Shown here in pieces: positions 23,462 through 31,298 of a stretch of DNA of 33,696 nucleotides. The stretch's first letter is position 1; every line of letters starts with the position of its first letter. Origin of the DNA: Simplicispira lacusdiani (lineage in GTDB: Bacteria; Pseudomonadota; Gammaproteobacteria; Burkholderiales; Burkholderiaceae_C); contig NZ_QXGR01000015.1 in NCBI RefSeq assembly GCF_003604195.1, positions 1 to 33,696 on the forward strand. The letters run 5' to 3'. Made by a program: the position numbers and the translations under genes. The notes beneath the pieces are model-generated. The model ran no database searches and was not told where the DNA came from. It worked only from the letters and a program-made list of their open reading frames with translations.

Positions 23462-24561
23462 TGAATGTCTCCATTTTCTTCGTTGGCCATCAGTGGCACC
23501 GATAGGATGACCGAGGTGCCTTTGCCGGGCATGCTGCTGATGTCGAGCCAGCCATCCACGGTGCGGGCCCGCTCGCGCAGCCCGTTGAGGCCAAATGCCT
23601 TGGGCTTCTTCAGCGCGGCCGGATCAATGCCGCGTCCATTGTCGGTCACCTCCAGGGTGAAGACCCCCTCGGTGTCGGACAGGTCGATATGGACGGCTGA
23701 GGGTTCGGCATACTTGGAGATGTTGGTCAGGGCTTCCTGGGCTGTTCGATAGGCGACGAGCTGGACGGCCGCGGGTAGGTCGATGGTCGCGGCGCTCGAT
23801 TGCACCCGCGTGGGGACGCTGCTGCGCCGCTCGAAACTGTCGGCCAACCATTGCACTGCGGCAACCAGCCCCTGGTCCAGAATAGGGGGGCGCAGGTTCA
23901 TCATGATCCGCTGGCTAGCGCCGATAGCATGTTGCAACATGGCTGTGGCAGCGTGCACATGGTCGAGCAGGTCTTGCTGCTGAGTGTGGCGGCCAATCCA
24001 GGCTAGATCAAAACGGATAGCCGTCAGTGCGCCGCCGATGTCGTCATGGATTTCGCGCGCGATGGCGGCGCGTTCTTGCTCGATGGAGCTTTGCAGGTGC
24101 TCGGTCAATTCGGCCAGGCGTTTTTGCGATGCGGCCAACTCTTGTGCGGCGTGCTCGCGCGCTAGCCTGGCCTCATGGACCTCGCATGCGCGCGCAATGA
24201 CATGGGGAAGGCGAGCCATGTCGTCTTTCAGCACGTAGTCCGATATTCCCAGGCGAATGGCATCCACGGCCGCGGCTTCGCCGATGGCGCCCGACAGGAG
24301 GATGAAAGGGGGTTGTCGCGGCTCTCCACGAATCACGGCCCAGGCATCCAGCGCCGTGAAGCCAGGCAGCCGGTAATCAGCAAGGATGACGTCGAATACC
24401 TGGAGTTGCGTGAGCTGTCGAAAATCCTCCAGGGTGTCGACGCGCTGGATGGAGTGCGAGACTTTTGCCCGTCGCAAAGTGATGGCTGCCAGCTCGTGGT
24501 CTGCGGGCGAATCTTCCAGGTGAAGAATGCGCAGTTGCATGCCGGTGGTGGTGGAAGCCAT
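23458..24561 (-). CDS. Cytoplasmic histidine kinase with N-terminal receiver domain (HisKA_3 type)
   Basis: From ATG 24561 the product is 367 residues. A receiver domain covers about residues 8-125, with E16/D17, D62 in VILADYRLPG and K112. A helical linker follows, then the HisKA_3 dimer/phosphoacceptor region with H172 (ERAAIAREIHDDIGG), and an HATPase domain with EALTNISKYAE and VTDNGRGID. No membrane segment or periplasmic sensor is visible, so input may come by phosphorylation of its own receiver or by partners. Three in-frame ATGs (24576, 24561, 24540) have no clear ribosome binding site; the start is uncertain. Confidence 0.88.
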   Translation of the reverse strand: MASTTTGMQLRILHLEDSPADHELAAITLRRAKVSHSIQRVDTLEDFRQLTQLQVFDVILADYRLPGFTALDAWAVIRGEPRQPPFILLSGAIGEAAAVDAIRLGISDYVLKDDMARLPHVIARACEVHEARLAREHAAQELAASQKRLAELTEHLQSSIEQERAAIAREIHDDIGGALTAIRFDLAWIGRHTQQQDLLDHVHAATAMLQHAIGASQRIMMNLRPPILDQGLVAAVQWLADSFERRSSVPTRVQSSAATIDLPAAVQLVAYRTAQEALTNISKYAEPSAVHIDLSDTEGVFTLEVTDNGRGIDPAALKKPKAFGLNGLRERARTVDGWLDISSMPGKGTSVILSVPLMANEENGDIQ

Positions 24562-24571
24562 GGGAGGGGCT

Positions 24572-24599
24572 ATCATAGGATACAAATTGGAACAAACAA
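24572..24599 (-). promoter_or_regulatory. Sigma-70-like promoter candidate for the kinase/regulator operon
   Basis: On the - strand TTGTTT (24599-24594), a 16-base spacer and TATGAT (24577-24572) form a reasonable sigma-70 promoter. Transcription would begin near 24565, leaving almost no leader before ATG 24561 and about 25 bases before ATG 24540. This bears on the choice of kinase start. Confidence 0.4.
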
Positions 24600-24645
24600 G
24601 GGGATTTGTCCTGTTGGTCCATTCCGCGATTCGGGATCGAATGGC

Positions 24646-24657
24646 TTGGCGCGCCAA
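24646..24657. promoter_or_regulatory. Perfect 12-bp palindrome TTGGCGCGCCAA
   Basis: This palindrome sits between the divergent histidine kinase and chemotaxis operons, 84 bases from one start and 84 from the other. It is followed by an A-tract. It could be an operator for a dimeric regulator, perhaps the adjacent NarL-type one, but this is speculative. Confidence 0.3.
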
Positions 24658-24741
24658 AAATGTGCGAGGAAGTTTTGTTTCTGAAAGTTCGGTGATCGAG
24701 GGGTTTCGTGTATCTTGTCGTCATGCGGCAAGGGAGAAGCG

Positions 24742-25188
24742 ATGGAATCAATGCTAACAAGATCTGGTGGTCCTGAAGTTCGCTTGCCCGTCATGGTCGC
24801 TGCCGAGTTGCAGGATTCGCTGCTGGTCGTCATGCATGATCTGCACCGCCTGGAGGGCTTGCTGAACCATGCCACTGACAATTTGCTTGAGCGCTTCGGT
24901 GAGGCCAATGAAACGCTGACAGATGCGGTGGTGGGTGATTCGCCGCAATTGGCCGCTGCGCGGGCGGCGCTGCGCAGTGCTGTGACCGAATTACAGTTTC
25001 AGGACATGGCTTCGCAGCTGATCTGGCACACCACCAAGGTGCTTCAGGGCTGTGCGTTCCGGCTTGCTGCGGAATCCATGGGCTCGGAGGATGGCGAAGA
25101 GGCGGCACCCTTCGCTGAAATGGCCCCCGATAGACCCAATCCCGTGACGCAGAGTGAGATGGATGCTGGATCCATTGATCTTTTCTGA
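24742..25188 (+). CDS. Small CheZ-like protein, putative CheY-P phosphatase
   Basis: The 148-residue helical protein heads the chemotaxis operon. The segment AVTELQFQDMASQLIWHTTK resembles the catalytic helix of CheZ, where an aspartate and a glutamine four residues later (E. coli D143 and Q147, in FQDLTGQ) attack CheY-P; here D88 and Q92 fit the DxxxQ spacing. A long helix at about residues 20-55 could form a helical hairpin with it. An acidic, Pro-containing linker leads to a C-terminal tail GSIDLF, placed like the CheY-binding peptide of CheZ. E. coli CheZ is longer (214). The start has AGGGAG at 24731-24736. The function is inferred from motif and neighbours. Confidence 0.6.
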   Translation: MESMLTRSGGPEVRLPVMVAAELQDSLLVVMHDLHRLEGLLNHATDNLLERFGEANETLTDAVVGDSPQLAAARAALRSAVTELQFQDMASQLIWHTTKVLQGCAFRLAAESMGSEDGEEAAPFAEMAPDRPNPVTQSEMDAGSIDLF

Positions 25189-25242
25189 TGCGGTCACAAT
25201 CCCGATTTAACCGATATATATTCAAGCCAGTTGGAGCTTTAC

Positions 25243-25605
25243 ATGCAATCGATCCTTGCCGTTGATGACTCGCCGTCCATGCGGAAAATGGTGTCCTTCA
25301 CCTTGTCGGGTGCGGGTTACCACGTGGTCGAGGCGGTGGATGGCCAGGATGCGCTGGAGAAGGCGCAGAGCCATGAAATCGACCTGGTCCTGGCCGATCA
25401 GAACATGCCGCGCCTGGACGGGATCGGCCTGACCCGCAAGTTGCGGGAAGACCCCAAGTTCAAGACGATTCCGATCCTGATCCTGACCACGGAATCCAGC
25501 GATCAGATGAAGCAGGCGGGTCGGGCTGCTGGCGCGACCGGTTGGCTTGTCAAGCCGTTCGATCCGAACAGGCTCATCGAGGTGATCAAGAAGGTGATCC
25601 GTTGA
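25243..25605 (+). CDS. cheY: Chemotaxis response regulator CheY
   Basis: The 120-residue stand-alone receiver has D8 and D9, phosphoacceptor D52 (LVLADQNMPRLDG), switch residues T82/T83 and K104 (WLVKPFDP). CheY-P would bind FliM and change motor rotation. The start is ATG 25243 with GGAG at 25233-25236 six bases upstream; a TTG-initiated form four codons longer is less likely. It lies between the CheZ-like gene and cheA, so kinase, messenger and putative phosphatase are co-encoded. Confidence 0.95.
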   Translation: MQSILAVDDSPSMRKMVSFTLSGAGYHVVEAVDGQDALEKAQSHEIDLVLADQNMPRLDGIGLTRKLREDPKFKTIPILILTTESSDQMKQAGRAAGATGWLVKPFDPNRLIEVIKKVIR

Positions 25606-25644
25606 GCGCTTTTATCCGGGACAGCAAGTACACAGGAGCCTCCC

Positions 25645-27807
25645 ATGGCTGAGTCTTACCAAGAAGGATCGGGAGCAGGTGCGGATTTCGACCTGTCTCA
25701 GTTCTATCAGATTTTCTTTGAGGAGGCCGGAGAGAACCTCGACCAGATGGAGCACATGTTGCTAGATCTGGACCTGGAGAAGGCCGACGATGAAGAGTTG
25801 AATGGCATTTTCCGCTGCGCGCATTCCATCAAGGGCGGCGCAGCCACCTTTGGCTTTTCCGATGTGGCGGAACTGACCCATCAGATGGAATCCTTGCTGG
25901 ATCGTCTGCGGCGCCATGAGTTGCAGCCGATTCCCCAGATGGTGGATGTGCTACTGGAGTCGGCCGATACGTCGCGCAGCCTGCTGGCGCGTCACCAGGC
26001 AGGAGCGCAGGATGAGCCGCCTTCGACGGCCAGCTTGGTTCGCCGCATCAGTGAATTGGCCGCCGGGATGGTGCCGGCGCCGAGCGCGCCGGTTGCGCCA
26101 CCCCAGCCCCAGAGTCCTCCGCCTCCGCCGCCAGTCACCAAGGTGGCGCCTGCGGCCGCACCCGCTGCCAGCGCACCATCGGCGCCCTCTGGGGTGCGCA
26201 GTCTGCATGTGCGCATCGGTCCCCTGGAACGGATGGAGCAGGCGGACGCCATCAAGGAGTTGTTCCGCGATATTCCCGGGCTGGGCAGCATTGCGGATCT
26301 CCCTTGCGAAGATACCAAGGCCAAGCTCTTTGCGGTGGAGACGTCCTCCACCGACAGCGATTTGCTGGACCTTTTTGCCTTCCATGTCGCGAAAGAGCAG
26401 GTGCAGATTACGGATGCAGCCGGCACGGTGGTGGCGGCCGATGCTGCGGAAAATACTGAATTGGCTGAGAGTGCGGTGAACAATCTGCCTCCTGGAGAGG
26501 CGTACGGGTTCTTCAACAATGCCCCGGGAGCGCCCGCTGGCAGCGCGGTACCGGCCATCCAGGCAATCGAGCCCGCTTCTGCGGTGACCCGGATTGCTCC
26601 CAAGGCTGGTGCTGAGGCGAAAGCCGGTAGCCAGTCGCAGATGGAGTCCACAACGATCCGTGTTGATGTCAAAAAGGTGGATCAGCTGATCAATCTCGTT
26701 GGCGAACTGGTGATCACCCAGGCCATGCTGGCACAGAACAGCCTGGGCCTGGATTCAGCCGCCCACCAGCAGTTGCTGGCAGGCTTGGCCGACTTGGATC
26801 GCAATACCCGCGATCTGCAGGAATCGGTCATGTCGATTCGCATGATCCCGATGTCCATCGTGTTCAGCCGTTTCCCGCGCATGCTGCGCGATTTGGCCAA
26901 CAAGCTGGGCAAGAAGGTTGAAATGGTGACGCTGGGCGAAGCGACCGAATTGGACAAGGGGCTGGTCGAAAAAATCACGGATCCGTTGACGCACCTGGTG
27001 CGAAACAGCGGCGACCATGGTATTGAACTGCCGGCCGAGCGTTTGGCCAAGGGCAAGCCCGAGCATGGCACGATCACGTTGTCGGCATCGCACCAGGGGG
27101 GGTCGATCGTCATCGAGGTCAAGGACGATGGTCGGGGTCTTTCGCGCGACAAGATCTTGAACAAGGCACGCGAGCGGGGCATGGATGTCTCCGATCAGAT
27201 GAGCGATGCCGAGGTATGGCAACTCATCTTCGCGCCAGGTTTCTCGACTGCAGAAGTCGTGACCGATGTGTCCGGCCGTGGGGTCGGCATGGATGTGGTC
27301 AAGCGCAACATTGCCGCGCTCAATGGCACGGTCGAGGTGGATTCTTCGGAGGGCTATGGCACGAAGGTGTCTGTGCGCCTGCCGCTCACTCTGGCCATCA
27401 TGGATGGTATGTCTGTCGGTGTTGGGGAAGAGGTCTATATCCTGCCGTTGTCGTCGGTGGTCGAGTCCTTCCAGGTCAATTCCGAAGATGTGAATACTGT
27501 CGCCCAGGGCTCGCAGTTGGTGAAGGTCCGCGACGAGTACATGCCGGTGATTGCTTTGGAAAAGATCTTCCAGGTACCACGCTTCGATCTGGGCAAGTCC
27601 AGCACCATCATGGTCGTCGTGGAGGCCGAGGGCAATCGGGTTGCGTTGCTGGTGGACGAATTGCTTGGCCAGCACCAGGTGGTCGTCAAGAACTTGGAGT
27701 CCAACTATCGCAAGGTGCCCAATGTTTCTGGCGCCACCATCCTGGGCGATGGCAGGGTCGCCCTGATTCTCGATATTGGCGGACTGGTGCGTCGTGCGCG
27801 CCACTAG
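25645..27807 (+). CDS. cheA: Chemotaxis histidine kinase CheA
   Basis: The 720-residue kinase has all expected domains. P1 carries phospho-accepting H60 in CAHSIKGGAATFGF. A Pro/Ala-rich linker (about 140-185) leads to a P2-like response-regulator-docking part (about 187-265), and a second linker follows. P3 dimerisation begins near RVDVKKVDQLINLVGELVITQ. P4 has the ATP-binding N box HLVRNSGDHGIE, DDGRGL and SGRGVGMDVV, and P5 at the C-terminus is the CheW-like domain. AGGAG at 25634-25638 sets ATG 25645. It phosphorylates CheY and CheB. Confidence 0.97.
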   Translation: MAESYQEGSGAGADFDLSQFYQIFFEEAGENLDQMEHMLLDLDLEKADDEELNGIFRCAHSIKGGAATFGFSDVAELTHQMESLLDRLRRHELQPIPQMVDVLLESADTSRSLLARHQAGAQDEPPSTASLVRRISELAAGMVPAPSAPVAPPQPQSPPPPPPVTKVAPAAAPAASAPSAPSGVRSLHVRIGPLERMEQADAIKELFRDIPGLGSIADLPCEDTKAKLFAVETSSTDSDLLDLFAFHVAKEQVQITDAAGTVVAADAAENTELAESAVNNLPPGEAYGFFNNAPGAPAGSAVPAIQAIEPASAVTRIAPKAGAEAKAGSQSQMESTTIRVDVKKVDQLINLVGELVITQAMLAQNSLGLDSAAHQQLLAGLADLDRNTRDLQESVMSIRMIPMSIVFSRFPRMLRDLANKLGKKVEMVTLGEATELDKGLVEKITDPLTHLVRNSGDHGIELPAERLAKGKPEHGTITLSASHQGGSIVIEVKDDGRGLSRDKILNKARERGMDVSDQMSDAEVWQLIFAPGFSTAEVVTDVSGRGVGMDVVKRNIAALNGTVEVDSSEGYGTKVSVRLPLTLAIMDGMSVGVGEEVYILPLSSVVESFQVNSEDVNTVAQGSQLVKVRDEYMPVIALEKIFQVPRFDLGKSSTIMVVVEAEGNRVALLVDELLGQHQVVVKNLESNYRKVPNVSGATILGDGRVALILDIGGLVRRARH

Positions 27808-27858
27808 GCTGACAGGTCACAGAGCCAAGCCAGCCATTGCATTGAAAGGAGAGGGCAC

Positions 27859-28347
27859 ATGAGTGTCATCGGCAAGACCACAGAAACGGTGTCCTCGGGG
27901 ACGCGTGAATATCTGACTTTCCGTCTGGATCAAGAGGAATATGGCATCGATATCCTCAAGGTACAGGAGATCCGCGGCTACGAGCCACCGACACGTATCG
28001 CCCACGCGCCTGAATTCATCAAAGGGGTGGTTAACCTGCGCGGCACCATCATCCCTATTGTGGATATGCGGCTGAAGTTCAACTGCTCGAAGGCGGAATA
28101 CAACACTTTTACGGTGGTCATCATCCTGAACCTGCGCAACCGCGTAGTTGGCATCGTGGTGGATTCGGTCAGCGATGTCATGGAGTTGGCTGCCGACAAT
28201 GTGCAGTCAGCCCCGGACATTGAAAGCGTGATCGATAACGACTGCATCCTGGGGCTTGGTTCAGTCGGCGAGCGCATGCTGATCCTGTTGGATATTGAGA
28301 AACTGATGTCCAGTGTCGACATGGGATTGGTTGCCGCAGAAGGTTGA
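27859..28347 (+). CDS. cheW: Chemotaxis coupling protein CheW
   Basis: The 162-residue SH3-like adaptor links CheA to chemoreceptors. Family motifs are YLTFRLDQEEYGIDILKVQEIRG, FIKGVVNLRGTIIPIVDMR and VVGIVVDSVSDVMEL. An AAGGAGAGG site lies before the ATG, and the gene is 51 bases after cheA. There is no receptor gene between cheW and cheR; a 114-base gap follows in which I see no clear promoter. Confidence 0.96.
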   Translation: MSVIGKTTETVSSGTREYLTFRLDQEEYGIDILKVQEIRGYEPPTRIAHAPEFIKGVVNLRGTIIPIVDMRLKFNCSKAEYNTFTVVIILNLRNRVVGIVVDSVSDVMELAADNVQSAPDIESVIDNDCILGLGSVGERMLILLDIEKLMSSVDMGLVAAEG

Positions 28348-28461
28348 ACCACAAGAGATGGCGAGCGCGGCACCATAGGTATGTATCCCGCGCGTTGACC
28401 CTGGGTCCGTTGTCGATACGGGGCCATTGAAGCGACAGGAATTTTTTCAGGACGATCACGC

Positions 28462-29370
28462 ATGCTTCGCAACCCCAACACCGATTTGACTGCGCGCACC
28501 GACCGCGGCAATGCAGGACGGGCTGCAATAGCAGGGGCTGCGCCCAACGGACCCTTGACGCAAGGGCGGGAGTTCGTCTGGACCGATGCAGATTTTTCCA
28601 GGGTGCAGGCGCTGATTTATCAGCGGGCTGGCATCAATCTGCACGAAGGCAAGCACGCCATGGTGTACAGCCGCCTCTCGCGTCGCCTGCGTGAGACGGG
28701 GCATACCAGCTTTCATGATTACCTGGGCTGGCTGGAGACGCACGACGGCACAGAGTGGCAGGAATTCGTCAATGCTCTGACCACCAACCTGACAGCGTTT
28801 TTTCGGGAGCAGCACCACTTTGAGATCTTTGCATCCCATCTGCGTTCCAGGCCGGCTGGCACGCCTTGGCGGGTATGGTGCAATGCTGCCTCGACGGGCG
28901 AGGAGCCTTATTCGATCGTCATGACGGCCTTCGAGACATTGGGCGCCAACGCGCCTTTCCGGCTGACGGCCAGCGACATCGATTCACGGGTGCTCGCCAC
29001 GGCTGCGCAAGGCGTTTACCGGATCGACAGCCTCAAGGGATTGACACCGGAGCGTATGCAGCGCTTCTTTCTCCGCGGTAAAGGGGGAAATGCGGGTCTG
29101 GTCCGGGCCAAGCCGGAACTGGGCAAAGCCATCGATTTCATCAGTGTGAATCTGATCCGGGACGACTGGCCCTTCCGGGAGCCTTTCGATGTGGTGTTTT
29201 GCCGCAACGTGATGATCTACTTCGATGCTCCTACGCAGCGTAAGGTGCTCGAGCGCATCCATCGGGTGCTCAAGCCGGGCGGGATGCTGTTCGTGGGCCA
29301 TGCCGAGAATTTCAGCGAGTCCCGGGATCTGTTCACTTTGCGGGGCAAGACGGTCTATGAGCGCCGTTGA
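28462..29370 (+). CDS. cheR: Chemoreceptor glutamate methyltransferase CheR
   Basis: The 302-residue SAM-dependent enzyme methylates glutamates on chemoreceptors during adaptation. The N-terminal helical domain includes LIYQRAGINLHEGKHAMVYSR and FVNALTTNLTAFFRE. The SAM site is in WRVWCNAASTGEEPYSIVM, and CRNVMIYFD and the late HAENFSESRDLF complete the family pattern. The first 35 residues before the domain are not conserved in character and the true start could be internal. Its place before cheD and cheB gives a complete adaptation set. Confidence 0.95.
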   Translation: MLRNPNTDLTARTDRGNAGRAAIAGAAPNGPLTQGREFVWTDADFSRVQALIYQRAGINLHEGKHAMVYSRLSRRLRETGHTSFHDYLGWLETHDGTEWQEFVNALTTNLTAFFREQHHFEIFASHLRSRPAGTPWRVWCNAASTGEEPYSIVMTAFETLGANAPFRLTASDIDSRVLATAAQGVYRIDSLKGLTPERMQRFFLRGKGGNAGLVRAKPELGKAIDFISVNLIRDDWPFREPFDVVFCRNVMIYFDAPTQRKVLERIHRVLKPGGMLFVGHAENFSESRDLFTLRGKTVYERR

Positions 29371-29400
29371 TCCACGCAGGCTGTTTTGTCTCACCAACCC

Positions 29401-30165
29401 ATGACTACATCCAAACCCGGCTTCTCTGCGGCGCCTCCAGGTGGTGGTGCATTGCTCGGTGCGGCAGGATTTTCCGAGCGGCGGCGTGCGCCTCGTATCG
29501 CACCGTTGACAGCTGACATTTATTCGGCGCCAGCAGTTGTGGCGCCCGAATCCTCGCTGGAGGAACTCAAGTCGCGCCCGCCTCGGCCTGGCCAAGCTTC
29601 GTTTTTCTATTTTGATCACCATTTCCAGTACAACGCGGTGAAGGTCCTGCCGGGTGAGTATTACGTCTCGAATGAGAATCTGGTCATCATGACGGTGCTG
29701 GGCTCGTGCATCGCCGCATGTCTTTGGGATAGTCGCATGCGCGTGGGGGGCATGAACCATTTCATGCTGCCCGATGGGGATTCGATCGATGTGTCCGGGC
29801 GCTATGGTTCATATGCCATGGAACTGCTGATCAATGAGATGCTCAAGCTTGGCGCGCGGCGCGAGACGATGCAGGCCAAGATCTTTGGTGGTGCCCAGGT
29901 CATGCACAGCTTTACCACCATGAATGTGGGCGAGCGCAATACGCAATTTGTTGTGAACTACCTGCATACCGAGCGAATACCGGTGGTGTCCGAAGACGTG
30001 CTGGACATCTATCCGCGCAAAGTATGCTTTTTCCCAGTTACCGGGAAGGCCATGGTCAAGAGATTGGCGCACGCGCACCCCGAGGAACTGGTGGCGCAGG
30101 AGAAGCGTGGCAATGCTGCAACCGTGGCGCAAACGACGGCTGGCGGTTCCGTGGATCTGTTTTGA
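29401..30165 (+). CDS. cheD: Chemoreceptor glutamine deamidase CheD
   Basis: From ATG 29401 the protein has 254 residues. The catalytic core is in TVLGSCIAACLWDSRMRVGG, with C103 and H120 spaced 17 apart as in characterised CheD (C27/H44 in Thermotoga). KIFGGAQVM and the later GRKV-like YPRKVCFFPVTG are typical. It deamidates specific receptor glutamines. The N-terminal extension of about 75 residues is long for CheD, and so is the C-terminal tail, which ends GGSVDLF and resembles the end of the CheZ-like protein. A TTG start at 29386 is an alternative. Confidence 0.93.
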   Translation: MTTSKPGFSAAPPGGGALLGAAGFSERRRAPRIAPLTADIYSAPAVVAPESSLEELKSRPPRPGQASFFYFDHHFQYNAVKVLPGEYYVSNENLVIMTVLGSCIAACLWDSRMRVGGMNHFMLPDGDSIDVSGRYGSYAMELLINEMLKLGARRETMQAKIFGGAQVMHSFTTMNVGERNTQFVVNYLHTERIPVVSEDVLDIYPRKVCFFPVTGKAMVKRLAHAHPEELVAQEKRGNAATVAQTTAGGSVDLF

Positions 30166-30180
30166 TTGAGAAGGCTGGAG

Positions 30181-31269
30181 ATGGGAAAGAAAATCCGGGT
30201 GATCGTGGTGGACGATTCTGCGCTCGTGCGCAGCTTGCTCGCCGAGATCATCAACCGGCAGAACGACATGGAGTGCATTGGCACCGCCAATGACCCTCTG
30301 ATTGCGCGCGAGATGATCCGCGAACTGAATCCCGACGTCATCACGCTTGACGTCGAAATGCCCCGAATGGACGGCATCGATTTTCTGGGGCGGCTCATGC
30401 GTTTGCGGCCTATGCCAGTGTTGATGATTTCCACGCTGACTGAGCGCGGAGCCGAGGTTACGCTCAAGGCGCTTGAGCTCGGAGCCGTGGACTTCGTGGC
30501 CAAGCCCCGTGTGGGATTGTCGAGTGGACTCAATGAACTGGCAGGCCAGATCGTCGATAAGATCCGCGTGGCTGCGGTGGCGCATGTGCGTCGCGTTCAG
30601 CGCGAGCCGTCTGCAGCGGCGAATACCGCGTCGGCACTGTCAGCGCCGACAGGGCTGCTGGGCCGGCTGTCCACCGAGAAACTGATTTGCATCGGCGCCT
30701 CGACGGGCGGCACCGAAGCCATCAAGGAAGTGCTGGTCCACATGCCTGCGGATTCGCCCGCCATCGTCATCACACAGCACATGCCCCCGGGCTTCACCAC
30801 CAGTTTTGCTGCGCGCCTGAATGGACTGTGCCAGATCACGGTCAAGGAAGCTGTCAATGGCGAACGCATCCTGCCGGGGCACGCCTACATCGCTCCGGGT
30901 GGAAAGCAGTTCCATATCAGCCGCAGCGGCGCCAACTATGTGGCGGTCGTAGATGATGGCCCGCCGGTCAATCGCCATAAGCCATCGGTGGAGGTTCTAT
31001 TCAAATCAGCGGCTGCCTTGGTTGGGCGCAATGCCTACGGGATCATGCTCACCGGCATGGGGAACGATGGCGCTGTAGCGATGCGGGAAATGAAAGATGC
31101 AGGTAGCTATAACTACGTGCAGGACGAAGCCAGTTGCATCGTGTTCGGCATGCCGCGCGAAGCCATTGCCCATGGGGCTGCAGATGAGGTCCTACCATTG
31201 ACGCAAATCGCTCCGGCGCTCGTGGCCAAGCTACGTGGCAGCTCAGACCGGGTCATGCACAGGATTTGA
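30181..31269 (+). CDS. cheB: Chemotaxis methylesterase/glutaminase CheB
   Basis: The 362-residue protein has a receiver domain with phosphoacceptor D57 (ITLDVEMPRMDG), a linker, and a C-terminal methylesterase. The catalytic triad is visible as S174 (IGASTGG), H200 (QHMPPGF) and D296 (GMGNDGA). Phosphorylation by CheA activates removal of receptor methyl groups. The start is ATG 30181; the frame opens 5 codons earlier. It ends the chemotaxis operon and converges on the ABC-F gene. Confidence 0.97.
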   Translation: MGKKIRVIVVDDSALVRSLLAEIINRQNDMECIGTANDPLIAREMIRELNPDVITLDVEMPRMDGIDFLGRLMRLRPMPVLMISTLTERGAEVTLKALELGAVDFVAKPRVGLSSGLNELAGQIVDKIRVAAVAHVRRVQREPSAAANTASALSAPTGLLGRLSTEKLICIGASTGGTEAIKEVLVHMPADSPAIVITQHMPPGFTTSFAARLNGLCQITVKEAVNGERILPGHAYIAPGGKQFHISRSGANYVAVVDDGPPVNRHKPSVEVLFKSAAALVGRNAYGIMLTGMGNDGAVAMREMKDAGSYNYVQDEASCIVFGMPREAIAHGAADEVLPLTQIAPALVAKLRGSSDRVMHRI

Positions 31270-31271
31270 CA

Positions 31272-31292
31272 CGCCGCGCTGCTGTCGCGGCG
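31272..31292. terminator. Hairpin between convergent cheB and ABC-F genes
   Basis: CGCCGCG (31272-31278) and CGCGGCG (31286-31292) form a perfect 7-bp stem with a 7-base loop inside the 29-base gap between the two stop codons. There is no T-run on either strand, so it may be a weak bidirectional terminator. Confidence 0.45.
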
Positions 31293-31298
31293 AAGCCC

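Noticed and set aside
25189..25242. Sigma-28 promoter before cheY
   Set aside because: ACCGATAT resembles the -10 element, but nothing resembling TAAAGTTT lies at the right distance.
25645..27807. Long antisense frames opposite cheA and neighbouring che genes
   Set aside because: They have no ribosome binding sites or domains, and their sequences are predicted by the codon bias of the real genes.
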